From positions 62,001 through 126,000 of the forward strand of contig CAZTAO010000006.1 in assembly GCA_964611645.1 (NCBI GenBank): DNA of 64,000 nt. The letters are read 5' to 3'. The notes beneath the pieces were generated by a model that searched no databases, was not told the DNA's origin, and worked only from the letters and a program-made list of their open reading frames with translations. The position numbers were made by a program, and so were the translations under genes. This DNA is from CAZTAO01 sp964611645 (GTDB lineage Bacteria > Armatimonadota > UBA5829). Below, in pieces: positions 8,052-16,422 of this stretch (positions are counted from its first letter, which is position 1; each line of letters begins with the position of its first letter).

Positions 8052-9680
8052 ATGAGCACTAAGTATATATTCGTTACCGGAGGCGTGGTCTCTTCTGTTG
8101 GAAAGGGCATTACCACCGCATGCCTCGGTCGGCTGTTAAAGAACCGCGGCTTCAAAGTCACTGTCCAGAAACTCGACCCATATATCAACGTCGATGCCGG
8201 CACCATGAACCCCTATCAGCACGGCGAGGTCTATGTGACCGATGACGGCGCGGAGACCGACCTCGACCTCGGCCACTACGAACGCTTTGTCGACGAGAAC
8301 CTCTCCCAACTCGCCAACATCACCACTGGCCGCATCTATGATTCAGTCATCCGCAAGGAACGCAGGGGCGACTACCTCGGCGGCACCGTCCAGGTCATTC
8401 CCCACATCACCGATGAGATCAAGGCCCGCATCAAAGAGAATGCCGAGAAGAGCGGGGCGGACATCGCGATAGTTGAGATCGGCGGCACCGTCGGCGACAT
8501 TGAGGGCACGCCGTTTCTGGAAGCCATAAGGCAGTTCCGCAAAGACGCAGGGCACGCGAACGTGATGTATGTCCACCTGACCCTGATCGCTTCGGTGGGG
8601 CCGTGGGGCGAGCAGAAGACCAAGCCCACCCAGCACTCCGTCATCAAGCTGCGAGAGATCGGGATCCAGCCGGATGTGCTGGTCTGCCGCACCAAACGCC
8701 CCATCAGCGATGACATGAGAGAGAAAATTTCCCTGTTCTGCGATGTGGACAAGGAAGCCGTCATCGAATGTCGTGACGCCGACACCATCTATGAGATCCC
8801 GCTGCTCCTCGAGAGAGACGGGCTGTCCCAACTGGTCATCCGCCGGTTCGGGTTGGAGGAGTGCGAGACGGACCTGAGCGAGTGGAAGAAGATGGTCGGC
8901 ATCATCAAGAAACCGGCGCAAAAGACCACCATAGCCATAGTCGGCAAGTACACCGGCAACGGCGACGCTTATCTGTCGCTGGGCGAAGCCGTGCGGCACG
9001 GCGGAATAGCCAACCAGGCCGGGGTGAACGTTCAGTGGATCGATTCCGAGAACTTGGAAACGCCGGGGGCCGTGGAGAAGGAATTGGCCGCAGCGGACGC
9101 GATCATAGTCGCCGGCGGCTTCGGCGCTCGCGGGGTTGAGGGCAAGGTGGAGTCCATCAGGTACGCCAGAGAGAACAAGATACCGTTCCTGGGTATCTGC
9201 TTCGGGCTGCATTGGGCCGTCGTTGAATTTGCCCGCAATATGTGCGGGCTGAAGCTGGCCAACACCGAGGAAGTCGATGAGAACACACCGGACCCGGTGA
9301 TCCACCTCCTGCCGGAGCAGGTCGGGATCGACGACAAGGGCGCCACAATGAGACTGGGATCCTACCCGTGCATGATCCAGGACGGGACCCTGGCCCACAA
9401 GCTCTATCAGGCTGATGCCATCGACGAGCGCCATCGGCACCGGTTCGAGGTCAACAACGCGTACCGCACCGTTCTCCAGCGGGAAGGCATGACCTGCAGC
9501 GGAGTCTCGCCGGACTACCGGTTGGTTGAGATTGTGGAGATCAAGGATCACCCGTTCTTCATTGCGACCCAGTTCCACCCGGAGTTCAAGTCAAGGCCAA
9601 ACCGCCCGCACCCGATCTTTGCGGGGGTGGTGAAGGCTGCTCTGGATTACCAGAAGACGAGATCGGGCGGCCAGGCATAA
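8052..9680 (+). CDS. pyrG: CTP synthase (glutamine hydrolysing)
   Basis: A 542-residue enzyme that aminates UTP to CTP, the usual length. The N-terminal synthetase domain has G-G-V-V-S-S-V-G-K-G (P-loop) near residue 12 and E-I-G-G-T-V-G-D-I-E. The C-terminal glutaminase has the nucleophile in G-I-C-F-G and the His/Glu pair in Q-F-H-P-E-F. The residue after the nucleophile elbow reads G-I-C-F-G-L-H, whereas most CTP synthases have Gln at the last position. ATG at 8052 follows GGAGAGG; an upstream GTG in frame lies in the family B repeat and is rejected. Confidence 0.97.
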   Translation: MSTKYIFVTGGVVSSVGKGITTACLGRLLKNRGFKVTVQKLDPYINVDAGTMNPYQHGEVYVTDDGAETDLDLGHYERFVDENLSQLANITTGRIYDSVIRKERRGDYLGGTVQVIPHITDEIKARIKENAEKSGADIAIVEIGGTVGDIEGTPFLEAIRQFRKDAGHANVMYVHLTLIASVGPWGEQKTKPTQHSVIKLREIGIQPDVLVCRTKRPISDDMREKISLFCDVDKEAVIECRDADTIYEIPLLLERDGLSQLVIRRFGLEECETDLSEWKKMVGIIKKPAQKTTIAIVGKYTGNGDAYLSLGEAVRHGGIANQAGVNVQWIDSENLETPGAVEKELAAADAIIVAGGFGARGVEGKVESIRYARENKIPFLGICFGLHWAVVEFARNMCGLKLANTEEVDENTPDPVIHLLPEQVGIDDKGATMRLGSYPCMIQDGTLAHKLYQADAIDERHRHRFEVNNAYRTVLQREGMTCSGVSPDYRLVEIVEIKDHPFFIATQFHPEFKSRPNRPHPIFAGVVKAALDYQKTRSGGQA

Positions 9681-9681
9681 A

Positions 9682-10596
9682 TTGGGCGCGCAAAGCACGC
9701 TTCTGGCAGTCGCGGCGATCTTCATTCTGGTGATGATCGGTTACCTTTGCAGGCGGGCCGGGGTGCTGCAGAAGTCGGACTCGCGGGTCATCAACACCGT
9801 GGTTATCTACATAGCCATGCCCGCGTACATCTTCGTCAGCACCCACAACCGCCCTCTCACTATCCCCATGCTCAAGGCTCCTTTCGTGCTGTTCGCCTCG
9901 GAGATGGTGGTGGTAGGGCTGGTGGTGCTGCTGGGTCGGGCGATGAAGTGGGACGGCAAGCTTATTGCGGCTATGGCGGTGGCATCCGCGTTCGGGAACA
10001 CCGGGTTTGTCGGTTATCCCCTTGTCCACGCGGCGTTTGGGACCGACCCCAAGGCGATGATCTCCGCCGTGATGCTAGACTCGTTCGGGATGGCCAATAT
10101 ACTCATCACCGTGGGTGTCGCCATCATCACCACCCTCGCTCACGAGAAGTTCAACTTTAGGAACTCACTTGAGTTTCTGAAAACCCCGCTGCTTTGGGCG
10201 GCCATCATATCCCTGCTGCTTCGCAAAGTCGCCATGCCGGAGCTTGTGATGACCGTTCTGGATTACGCGGCAAAGATGACCGTTCCGTTGGCGATGATCT
10301 CGATAGGTCTGTGCCTGCAGGCGAGGTCAGTGAGCAAACAGCCAGTCGCACTCGGGGTAGCCCTCTTCATGAAGCTGGCGTTCCTGCCGTGCCTGATGTA
10401 CATTGCGCTGCCCTGGTTCGGAGTAACCGGCGTGGTCGCCAACGTAGGAGTGCTCCTGGGCGCGACCCCTTCAGCGGTGTTCTCCGGCATCCTGTCCGAA
10501 CGATTCGGCGCCGATGGCGAGTTCGCCGCATCAGTGATATTCGCATCCACACTGTTGGGTATAGTAGTGATCCCGCTGGTGCTGATGGCGTTGTAG
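9682..10596 (+). CDS. AEC-family (auxin efflux carrier) transporter
   Basis: A 304-residue polytopic membrane protein with about ten hydrophobic helices in two five-helix halves and the family features N-x-V-V-I-Y-I-A-M-P in the first half and G-A-T-P-S-A-V-F-S in the second. The family (PF03547) exports or imports small organic anions such as malate; the substrate here is unknown. It begins with TTG one base after the pyrG stop and probably shares its transcript. The Shine-Dalgarno is weak. Confidence 0.87.
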   Translation: MGAQSTLLAVAAIFILVMIGYLCRRAGVLQKSDSRVINTVVIYIAMPAYIFVSTHNRPLTIPMLKAPFVLFASEMVVVGLVVLLGRAMKWDGKLIAAMAVASAFGNTGFVGYPLVHAAFGTDPKAMISAVMLDSFGMANILITVGVAIITTLAHEKFNFRNSLEFLKTPLLWAAIISLLLRKVAMPELVMTVLDYAAKMTVPLAMISIGLCLQARSVSKQPVALGVALFMKLAFLPCLMYIALPWFGVTGVVANVGVLLGATPSAVFSGILSERFGADGEFAASVIFASTLLGIVVIPLVLMAL

Positions 10597-10608
10597 GACA
10601 ACACGGCG

Positions 10609-10637
10609 TTGTTGCCGAATCTGCTATGGGGTATAAT
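10609..10637 (+). promoter_or_regulatory. Promoter of the DUF433 antitoxin gene
   Basis: TTGTTG at 10609-10614 and a perfect TATAAT at 10632-10637 with a 17-base spacer lie just after the transporter gene and about 35 bases before the DUF433 start. Confidence 0.6.
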
Positions 10638-10672
10638 GGTCTTGCACCCTGGCGGTGGACAGGATCATACAT

Positions 10673-11002
10673 GTGACGAGAATACAGGAAGCTGAAAACC
10701 TCATAGGTGGAATGAGTCGTGCGGAGAAGGCAGCGGTCCTTCGGTGGATAGCTACCGATCTCGGCGAGGACTACACGGGTGTTGAATCGAGTCCGGACGT
10801 GTGCGCGGGCGAAGCTCGGATTGTCCGAACCAGAATCCCCGTCTGGCTTCTGGAGCAGGCGCGTCGCCTCGGCACGACAGAGGCCGACTTGCTCAGGTCA
10901 TACCCCGACCTCCGTGCAGAGGACCTCGTGAGCGCTTGGGGCTATGTGAGAAGCCATCGCGATGAGATAGACCGCGCGATAGCCGCGAACGAGGAAGCCT
11001 GA
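10673..11002 (+). CDS. DUF433-family antitoxin (VapB45-like)
   Basis: A 109-residue protein. The C-terminal part has R-I-P-V-W-L-L-E, L-L-R-S-Y-P-D-L and E-D-L-V-S-A-W-G-Y, the pattern of DUF433 helix-turn-helix antitoxins. GTG at 10673 has AGGA eight bases upstream and is preferred to GTG at 10655, which has none. DUF433 proteins normally pair with a DUF5615 PIN-like toxin encoded immediately downstream; here that partner survives only as a 17-codon stub at 11006. The gene is therefore an orphan antitoxin. Confidence 0.8.
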   Translation: MTRIQEAENLIGGMSRAEKAAVLRWIATDLGEDYTGVESSPDVCAGEARIVRTRIPVWLLEQARRLGTTEADLLRSYPDLRAEDLVSAWGYVRSHRDEIDRAIAANEEA

Positions 11003-11005
11003 CCG

Positions 11006-11059
11006 GTGCCTCGCTTCTTCGCCGATGAAAACTTCCCCCAACCGGCGGCACCCCAATGA
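11006..11059 (+). pseudogene. Truncated DUF5615 (Mut7-C/PIN-like) toxin remnant
   Basis: Four bases after the DUF433 stop, a GTG opens a frame reading M-P-R-F-F-A-D-E-N-F-P before stopping after 17 codons. The F-L/F-A-D-E-N-F-P start is the hallmark of DUF5615 toxins, whose full length is about 100-120 residues. The stop TGA overlaps the ATG of the sialidase gene. The rest of the toxin appears to have been deleted and replaced by the next gene. Confidence 0.65.
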
Positions 11060-12114
11060 CCAGTCTCAAACAAACCACCCTCTGGCGCGGCGGCGACGAT
11101 GGTTACCATACCTACCGCATTCCCGCGATTGCTGCTGCTCCTGATGGCTCCCTGCTGGCTTTTTGCGAAGGGCGGGTGAGTCTTGAGGACAACGGCGACA
11201 TCGATCTGCTTGTGAAGCGGTCGACCGACTGCGGTGAGACGTGGAGCGAGCAGCGGGTTGTCTGGGACGACGGGCCGAACACCTGCGGGAACCCGTGCGT
11301 GGTGGTGGATGAGTCTACCGGGGTGGTCTGGCTTCTCCTGACCCACAACCTCGGTGGGGATTCCGAGGACCAGATAAACGATCAGACGAGCGTCGGCACC
11401 AGAACCGTCTGGGTGACCTCCAGCTCCGACAACGGCCTCACCTGGGCTGTGCCGATCGAGATTACATCTTCCACAAAGCTTCCGAGCTGGACCTGGCACG
11501 CTACCGGCCCTGGGGTGGGCATACAGTTGACCAGAGGCGAGCACAAGGGCCGGCTGGTTGTGCCCTGCTGCCACGTGGAGGCTGGGAGCAAGAGACTATT
11601 TGCTCACGTGATCCTGAGCGATGACCACGGCGCTACTTGGCGACTGGGCGGGAAAACCCCGGAGGATGGCCAGGATGAGTCCCAGGTGGTGGAGCTTTCC
11701 GACGGCAGCCTGATGCTCAACTCCCGCAACTACCGGCCGGGCAAGGGGTGCCGGGCGGTGTGTTTCAGCAAAGACGGCGGGGAGAGTTGGCAGGAGTTCC
11801 GCGACGACGAAAACCTGATAGAACCGCGCTGCCAGGCGAGCATATTGCGTTACTCGTGGCCCGAAGACAGGGATGGGGGCTGCGTCCTGTTCTCCAACCC
11901 GGCCCATCGCACTGAACGGGCGAATATGACCGTCCGCGTCAGCTTTGATGAGGGCAAGACCTGGCCGAACGCGCTGGTTCTGTACCCGGGGCCATCTGCA
12001 TATTCGTGCCTTGTTGCCCTGCCTGCTGGCCGGATAGGCTGCCTCTACGAGCGCGGCGAGACCCACTGGTGCGGGGAGATTGTACTTGCGAGGTTTGACG
12101 CAGGTCTTCTCTGA
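11056..12114 (+). CDS. Sialidase/neuraminidase-like beta-propeller (BNR repeat) protein
   Basis: A 352-residue six-bladed propeller. The R-I-P motif (Y-R-I-P at residues 20-23) supplies the first Arg of the sialidase triad. Five Asp boxes of form S-x-D-x-G-x-T/S-W are present, the first at residues 56-63 (S-T-D-C-G-E-T-W). Exo-alpha-sialidases (GH33) cleave terminal sialic acids, but many relatives in environmental bacteria act on other sugars. No signal peptide is seen, so it is probably cytoplasmic. Its ATG lies in the remnant of the toxin gene. Confidence 0.8.
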   Translation: MTSLKQTTLWRGGDDGYHTYRIPAIAAAPDGSLLAFCEGRVSLEDNGDIDLLVKRSTDCGETWSEQRVVWDDGPNTCGNPCVVVDESTGVVWLLLTHNLGGDSEDQINDQTSVGTRTVWVTSSSDNGLTWAVPIEITSSTKLPSWTWHATGPGVGIQLTRGEHKGRLVVPCCHVEAGSKRLFAHVILSDDHGATWRLGGKTPEDGQDESQVVELSDGSLMLNSRNYRPGKGCRAVCFSKDGGESWQEFRDDENLIEPRCQASILRYSWPEDRDGGCVLFSNPAHRTERANMTVRVSFDEGKTWPNALVLYPGPSAYSCLVALPAGRIGCLYERGETHWCGEIVLARFDAGLL

Positions 12115-12170
12115 TCTGCTTTCCTGAGGGAGTGGAATGGACCTGCGGAACTGATAGGGAGGTACACACG

Positions 12171-12653
12171 ATGAGTGGCTACTACAGGAATCTGAAGCTG
12201 GAAGGGACACCAGGGGAGATTGTCGAACTGCTTCTGAGGCATCAGGGAGCATACTTGAGCCTCAAGCTAGTTGAGAGCCTTGGGGGTAATGATTCCGGCG
12301 TAGCTACATCGCCTGTGGTTATCGATGTCTATGGCAAGTTCAGGCAGATGCATGAGAAGCCGCGTATCTTTCAGGTCTACCCGGACGGTCTGGAACCGAA
12401 GACCGACGACGAAGGCATTGCTCTCATCTGCAACGATGATGGCGAGAACATGCCGCTCTGGACCATCATCATGAGGCTGCTTCCCGGCGAGCAAAGATGT
12501 GTCAACATAGAATCGCTGCTGGCCGACCCTGACGTGGAGAAGCACAAAGAGGCAGTGTTGCGCTCGGACAAGACTAGTATCCAACCGTCAGTGCGAGTTT
12601 CTATAAGGGCTCCGGCCAACAGGTGCTTCCTGTCCGTATGGGTAGAAGACTAG
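12171..12653 (+). CDS. Hypothetical protein, 160 residues
   Basis: I do not recognise this family. The product is soluble, mildly acidic, with no signal peptide or membrane segment. The start at ATG 12171 has GGGAGG upstream; a GTG extension at 12132 lacks one. It lies between the sialidase and an amidohydrolase, all on the same strand. Codon use looks like that of its neighbours, so it is likely a genuine gene. Confidence 0.6.
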   Translation: MSGYYRNLKLEGTPGEIVELLLRHQGAYLSLKLVESLGGNDSGVATSPVVIDVYGKFRQMHEKPRIFQVYPDGLEPKTDDEGIALICNDDGENMPLWTIIMRLLPGEQRCVNIESLLADPDVEKHKEAVLRSDKTSIQPSVRVSIRAPANRCFLSVWVED

Positions 12654-12705
12654 GCGGGCCTTGCAGTTTTGCGTGCCGTCCAGCCAGCGATAGAAAGGAC
12701 CAACA

Positions 12706-13572
12706 ATGATAATCGACGAACACCGCCACATAGGTTTCGCGGATTCCCGGCCTGAGAGGTCTGCGGCGGATATTGTGCGGGAGTTGGATGAGCTTGGGGT
12801 GGACTGCGCCATCATTGCGCCCGGCAGCAAGCGGCATGATGGAATGTCGCGGGATCTGGAGATCGAGCAGACTCTGGATATCTACGCCATCGGAGAGAAG
12901 CTCATCGAGACCGGGGAAGTCACCGCCGAGGTCGAGCTTCTGCGCAAGATTCCGGTAGACGACTCCGGGTCGCTGGAGGCTTCGCGGAGATACCCCGGGC
13001 GGTTGTTCGGGTGCTGGTTCCTGAACCCGTGGCTCGCGGAGGAGTATGATCTGGCGAGGGCGGCGGTGAAGCAAGACGGATTCAAGTACATCAAGCTCCA
13101 CCCGCCGATGCACCTGTTTGCCGCGGATGATGCGTTGGCCATGGAGCCGGTGATGGAGCTTGCGGCGGAGTTGGATGTGCCGGTATGGCTGCATTCATCC
13201 AGCGGGCCGGGCTGCGAATACTGGCGGATGGTGAGCCTTGCCAGGCAGTTTCCCGGAGTGAATGTAATAGCCGGGCACGTGCTCTGCGGTGTGCCGGAGG
13301 CGGACGCGTTGAGCATGGCGCGGGCCACGGCGGAACTGCCGAACCTCTACGTCGACCTCGCCGAAGCCGCTCTTGACCCGATGAGTATTGCTCTCACCAA
13401 CGCAGCGCCGGACCGCCTGCTGATGTCCTCCGACGATCCCTGGGGCTACCCTCTGGAGGAGTACGGTCTGGGAGCTATGATGGGCAAGATCAAGTCGATC
13501 ACGCAGGACAACGACGAACTCCGCCGGAAGGTAATGGGAGACAACGCGGCGAGGCTGCTGAAGATAACATGA
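12706..13572 (+). CDS. Amidohydrolase-2 family metal-dependent hydrolase
   Basis: A 288-residue TIM-barrel hydrolase (PF04909). The N-terminal metal-binding H-x-H lies at residues 6-8 (H-R-H), further His residues occur in K-L-H-P-P-M-H, W-L-H-S-S and A-G-H-V, and the late Asp appears in M-S-S-D-D-P-W-G. The family includes decarboxylases and lactonases for sugar acids and aromatic acids; no specific substrate can be named. The ATG has AAAGGA upstream. The stop is shared with the first bases of the family C repeat. Confidence 0.82.
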   Translation: MIIDEHRHIGFADSRPERSAADIVRELDELGVDCAIIAPGSKRHDGMSRDLEIEQTLDIYAIGEKLIETGEVTAEVELLRKIPVDDSGSLEASRRYPGRLFGCWFLNPWLAEEYDLARAAVKQDGFKYIKLHPPMHLFAADDALAMEPVMELAAELDVPVWLHSSSGPGCEYWRMVSLARQFPGVNVIAGHVLCGVPEADALSMARATAELPNLYVDLAEAALDPMSIALTNAAPDRLLMSSDDPWGYPLEEYGLGAMMGKIKSITQDNDELRRKVMGDNAARLLKIT

Positions 13573-13612
13573 CATTCCCCCTCCTCGCAGGAGGGGGTTA
13601 GGGGGCGGTTCT
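13571..13612. repeat. GC-rich interspersed repeat, family C copy 1
   Basis: The element reads GACATTCCCCCTCCTCGC, then AGGAGGGGG, then TAGGGGGCGGTTC, able to form a CCCCCTCCT/AGGAGGGGG hairpin. A near-identical copy lies at 53591-53633. It abuts the amidohydrolase stop codon. Confidence 0.75.
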
Positions 13613-13635
13613 CCTAACGTGTTAGCTCGAAGGAA

Positions 13636-13668
13636 CCTCACCCCAGCCCTCTCCCAGCGGGGAGAGGG
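13636..13668. repeat. GC-rich interspersed repeat, family D copy
   Basis: CCTCACCCCAGCCCTCTCCC followed by a mirrored GGGGAGAGGG. Related copies lie at 32596-32637 and, extended, inside proB at 51837-51923; a degenerate reverse copy is at 38170-38203. Confidence 0.7.
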
Positions 13669-13706
13669 AGCGTGGTAGCGTCTCTATCCCAGGGAGGGAA
13701 CACTAT

Positions 13707-16406
13707 ATGAAACGTATCATTCTAGCTCTGGCGTTTGCCTGCGCGGCAGTACTGCTCGCCACGGGAGCGTTGTGCCAGGCGCCGGATTCGGCGGCTTTGT
13801 TGGCTGAGGCTAAGGACTCGCCGGAGCGGGTGTTGGTGGATGAGGACTTCGAGACCGACAACGGGGCGAAGATGGTGGAGTGGTACGCGGGGCCGCTGGC
13901 TCACACGTTCGACTTCTCCGGGGTTACCGATGAGCAGGCATTCTCGGGCAAAAAGTCCTACAAGCTTCAGGTGACTTTCCCCGCCGGGAAGAACGGTGTG
14001 ACCTACATCCAGCTTCCCACGGATATCCCCGTCTGGTCGGATGTGAACGTCAAGATGCGGGTGAAACTGCAGTGCGATCCTGCTCCGTGGTGCGCGCACG
14101 GCCTCAACTGGGGCGATGCCGAAGCCGCAACCAGTGGCAACATATATAGAGGCCTGAAAACCAGCGAGGAGAACGGCTGGGAGCTATGGGACACCACCAT
14201 CAAGGCAGACAGCGGCATTTCGCGATCCGTGATGGGCGCGACCCTGATGATCTTCATGCCCGATCTCACCGCCACAACCACGCTCACAGTCTACGTCGAC
14301 AAGATCACAATCACCGCCAAACTGCCTGCCGATTGGGCAGCCAAATGGGCGGCAGTCTACGAGTATTACACGGTGGATGTCGAGAAGGCCAAACGGGAAG
14401 ACGCCAGGCAGCGGCTGGCGGATATGAAGAAATGGGGGAAGGAGTTGGCACGGGCATTCGATTACAACCATTCCGATGCTATGAAGAGCAACCTCCATGT
14501 TCAGAACTACGAGGCAGCTTGGGATCGGGCTAGACAGGACTATAGCGCCGCCGTCCCGCTGATAGAGGCCATAGAGAAAGCTCTTGCCGACGAGAATGCC
14601 TCGTTCGCTGCCAATCTCAACAGGCCAGAGAGGTTGCTCAATTCCGCCAAGCTATTCAACGACAACACTTACAGGTACTTCTTCTATGAAATGCCGAAAA
14701 GCAGATGGAGAGAAGACCTGATATCCTTCGTATTTGACATCACGCAGAGTTACCCCATTCTACCACAAGGGCCGACGGCTCAGAACATCGAGCAGTCCTA
14801 TTATGACTGGAACGAGACCGGCGCAGGCTTGGAGAACCCGCAGGTTCTGCCTCACGACTCCTTTGTGTCAGGGGTCCCGGGGCAAGACGAGTTCTACGCA
14901 TTCGGCTGCAGGGACACCATCGTGCCGCTCTCCTTCGCTATCCGCGCAGGCAAGGACCTCGAGGGCCTCACGTTCACGGCCACCGACCTGAGATCAGGCA
15001 AGAACGTCATCAAGTCATCGGCAGTGGATATCCGCATCGTCGCCCCGTGGTTCAGGCCATTCAACTCCAAGCCGCGCCTGATGAATGAGATTCTGGTCCA
15101 CGACCCCGAGTTTGTGACCCCGATAGACGCTGAGCAGAAGAACCACTACAAGAGCGATAAGTTCCCCGAGGACTCCAAAACCCTGCTTCCCGTCACCATC
15201 CCAGCGGGAACCAATCGGCAGTTCTATGCGACCGTCAAGATACCAGCCAGGGCGATGGCGGGATACTACAAAGGCAAGCTGGTAGGCAAGACCCGCAACG
15301 GAGTAACCATCAGTTTCGATGTCCGGATAGAAGTCTTGCCATTCAACCTCAAGCCCACGCCCTACGCTTACGGCGCGTACTACCGGACCTATGAGCGCAG
15401 CCCTGAGCAGAAGAAGACCGAGGGAGTGGAAAGCCCAGGCACATTCCCTGTCTACCGGACTCTCGACCAGATGCAGGCGGAGTTCATCAGTATGGCCGAG
15501 CACGGTTTCAACACCGCCATGTTCTACGAAGGCACACCGACCAAGACATCGGACAGCGCCTGGGATTTCTCCAAGCTGGAAAAGCTGCTCTCCATGGCAA
15601 AGAAGGCTGGTCTCGTCCGCAGCCCGTTTGTCTGGCTCGGGCATGGCATGCATTTCATGACTTATCCATATCCCGGCGCTCCCACGACACCGGAGGAGGT
15701 TGTCGCGCGGATCAATGAACTCGTTCCGGCCGCAAACAAGTTCTGCAAGGATAAGGGCTACCCACAGCCGGCGTTCTACGGGGAAGATGAGGCCAGTGGA
15801 GACAAGCTCATCGGCCTTCGCGCCGGGTACTCCGCAGCCACCAAGGCCGGCGGAATTGTCGCGGCAGCCTGCAACCCAACATACTATACGGAAGTCGGCG
15901 ATGCCCTGAGCCTGCCGATCATTCTGGGCGGCGGTCAGACCGAGGCTGGCCGGCGAGCCATCCAAGCTTCCCGGAAAGCCGGCTATGAGTGCTGGACATA
16001 CAACGTCCCCTGCACCAACATGGCCGCGTCCCCATCAGTATACCGCAGGCGCTACGGGCTTTCTCTCTGGAAGAACGGGGAACAGGGCGCGATGCCGTGG
16101 GAGCTCAGCGGTATGCTGTCCTACAACTTCGACTATGAGCATCAACTCCACGCCTTCGCCTACCCGACAGTCAGCGGCAAGCCGATCGACACCATCATCT
16201 ACGAAGCATTTCGAGAGGGCATCTACGACACCCGATATATGGCAACGCTCCAGTACTACCTGAAGCAGGCCAAGGCCCGAAAAGCCGCCCCCGAACTCAC
16301 TGCAAAGATCGACAAGTGGCTGGCGAGCTTCAGCGTGAATGACGACCTGCAGAAGGTAAGGCGGCAGATGGCGGACTACACGGTGAAGCTGATCAAAGCC
16401 AAGTGA
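13707..16406 (+). CDS. Secreted glycoside hydrolase-like protein (GH123/DUF4091-type)
   Basis: An 899-residue protein with an N-terminal signal peptide (K-R-I-I-L then a hydrophobic stretch, likely cleavage near A-L-C-Q at 21-24). Residues about 40-210 look like a carbohydrate-binding beta-sandwich. The C-terminal third is a TIM-barrel with Y-G-L-S-L-W-K-N-G and W-E-L-S-G near residue 790, as in GH123 N-acetylgalactosaminidase-like and DUF4091 proteins. The E-D-E triplet near residue 694 (G-E-D-E-A-S-G) is a candidate catalytic acid pair. It is followed after 16 bases by the CBM9-GH42-like gene, so the two form a unit. Confidence 0.68.
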   Translation: MKRIILALAFACAAVLLATGALCQAPDSAALLAEAKDSPERVLVDEDFETDNGAKMVEWYAGPLAHTFDFSGVTDEQAFSGKKSYKLQVTFPAGKNGVTYIQLPTDIPVWSDVNVKMRVKLQCDPAPWCAHGLNWGDAEAATSGNIYRGLKTSEENGWELWDTTIKADSGISRSVMGATLMIFMPDLTATTTLTVYVDKITITAKLPADWAAKWAAVYEYYTVDVEKAKREDARQRLADMKKWGKELARAFDYNHSDAMKSNLHVQNYEAAWDRARQDYSAAVPLIEAIEKALADENASFAANLNRPERLLNSAKLFNDNTYRYFFYEMPKSRWREDLISFVFDITQSYPILPQGPTAQNIEQSYYDWNETGAGLENPQVLPHDSFVSGVPGQDEFYAFGCRDTIVPLSFAIRAGKDLEGLTFTATDLRSGKNVIKSSAVDIRIVAPWFRPFNSKPRLMNEILVHDPEFVTPIDAEQKNHYKSDKFPEDSKTLLPVTIPAGTNRQFYATVKIPARAMAGYYKGKLVGKTRNGVTISFDVRIEVLPFNLKPTPYAYGAYYRTYERSPEQKKTEGVESPGTFPVYRTLDQMQAEFISMAEHGFNTAMFYEGTPTKTSDSAWDFSKLEKLLSMAKKAGLVRSPFVWLGHGMHFMTYPYPGAPTTPEEVVARINELVPAANKFCKDKGYPQPAFYGEDEASGDKLIGLRAGYSAATKAGGIVAAACNPTYYTEVGDALSLPIILGGGQTEAGRRAIQASRKAGYECWTYNVPCTNMAASPSVYRRRYGLSLWKNGEQGAMPWELSGMLSYNFDYEHQLHAFAYPTVSGKPIDTIIYEAFREGIYDTRYMATLQYYLKQAKARKAAPELTAKIDKWLASFSVNDDLQKVRRQMADYTVKLIKAK

Positions 16407-16422
16407 GATTAAGGAGTTGTTA

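Noticed and set aside
8343..9578. Open frame of 411 codons on the minus strand
   Set aside because: It is antisense to pyrG and lacks any family pattern or ribosome site.
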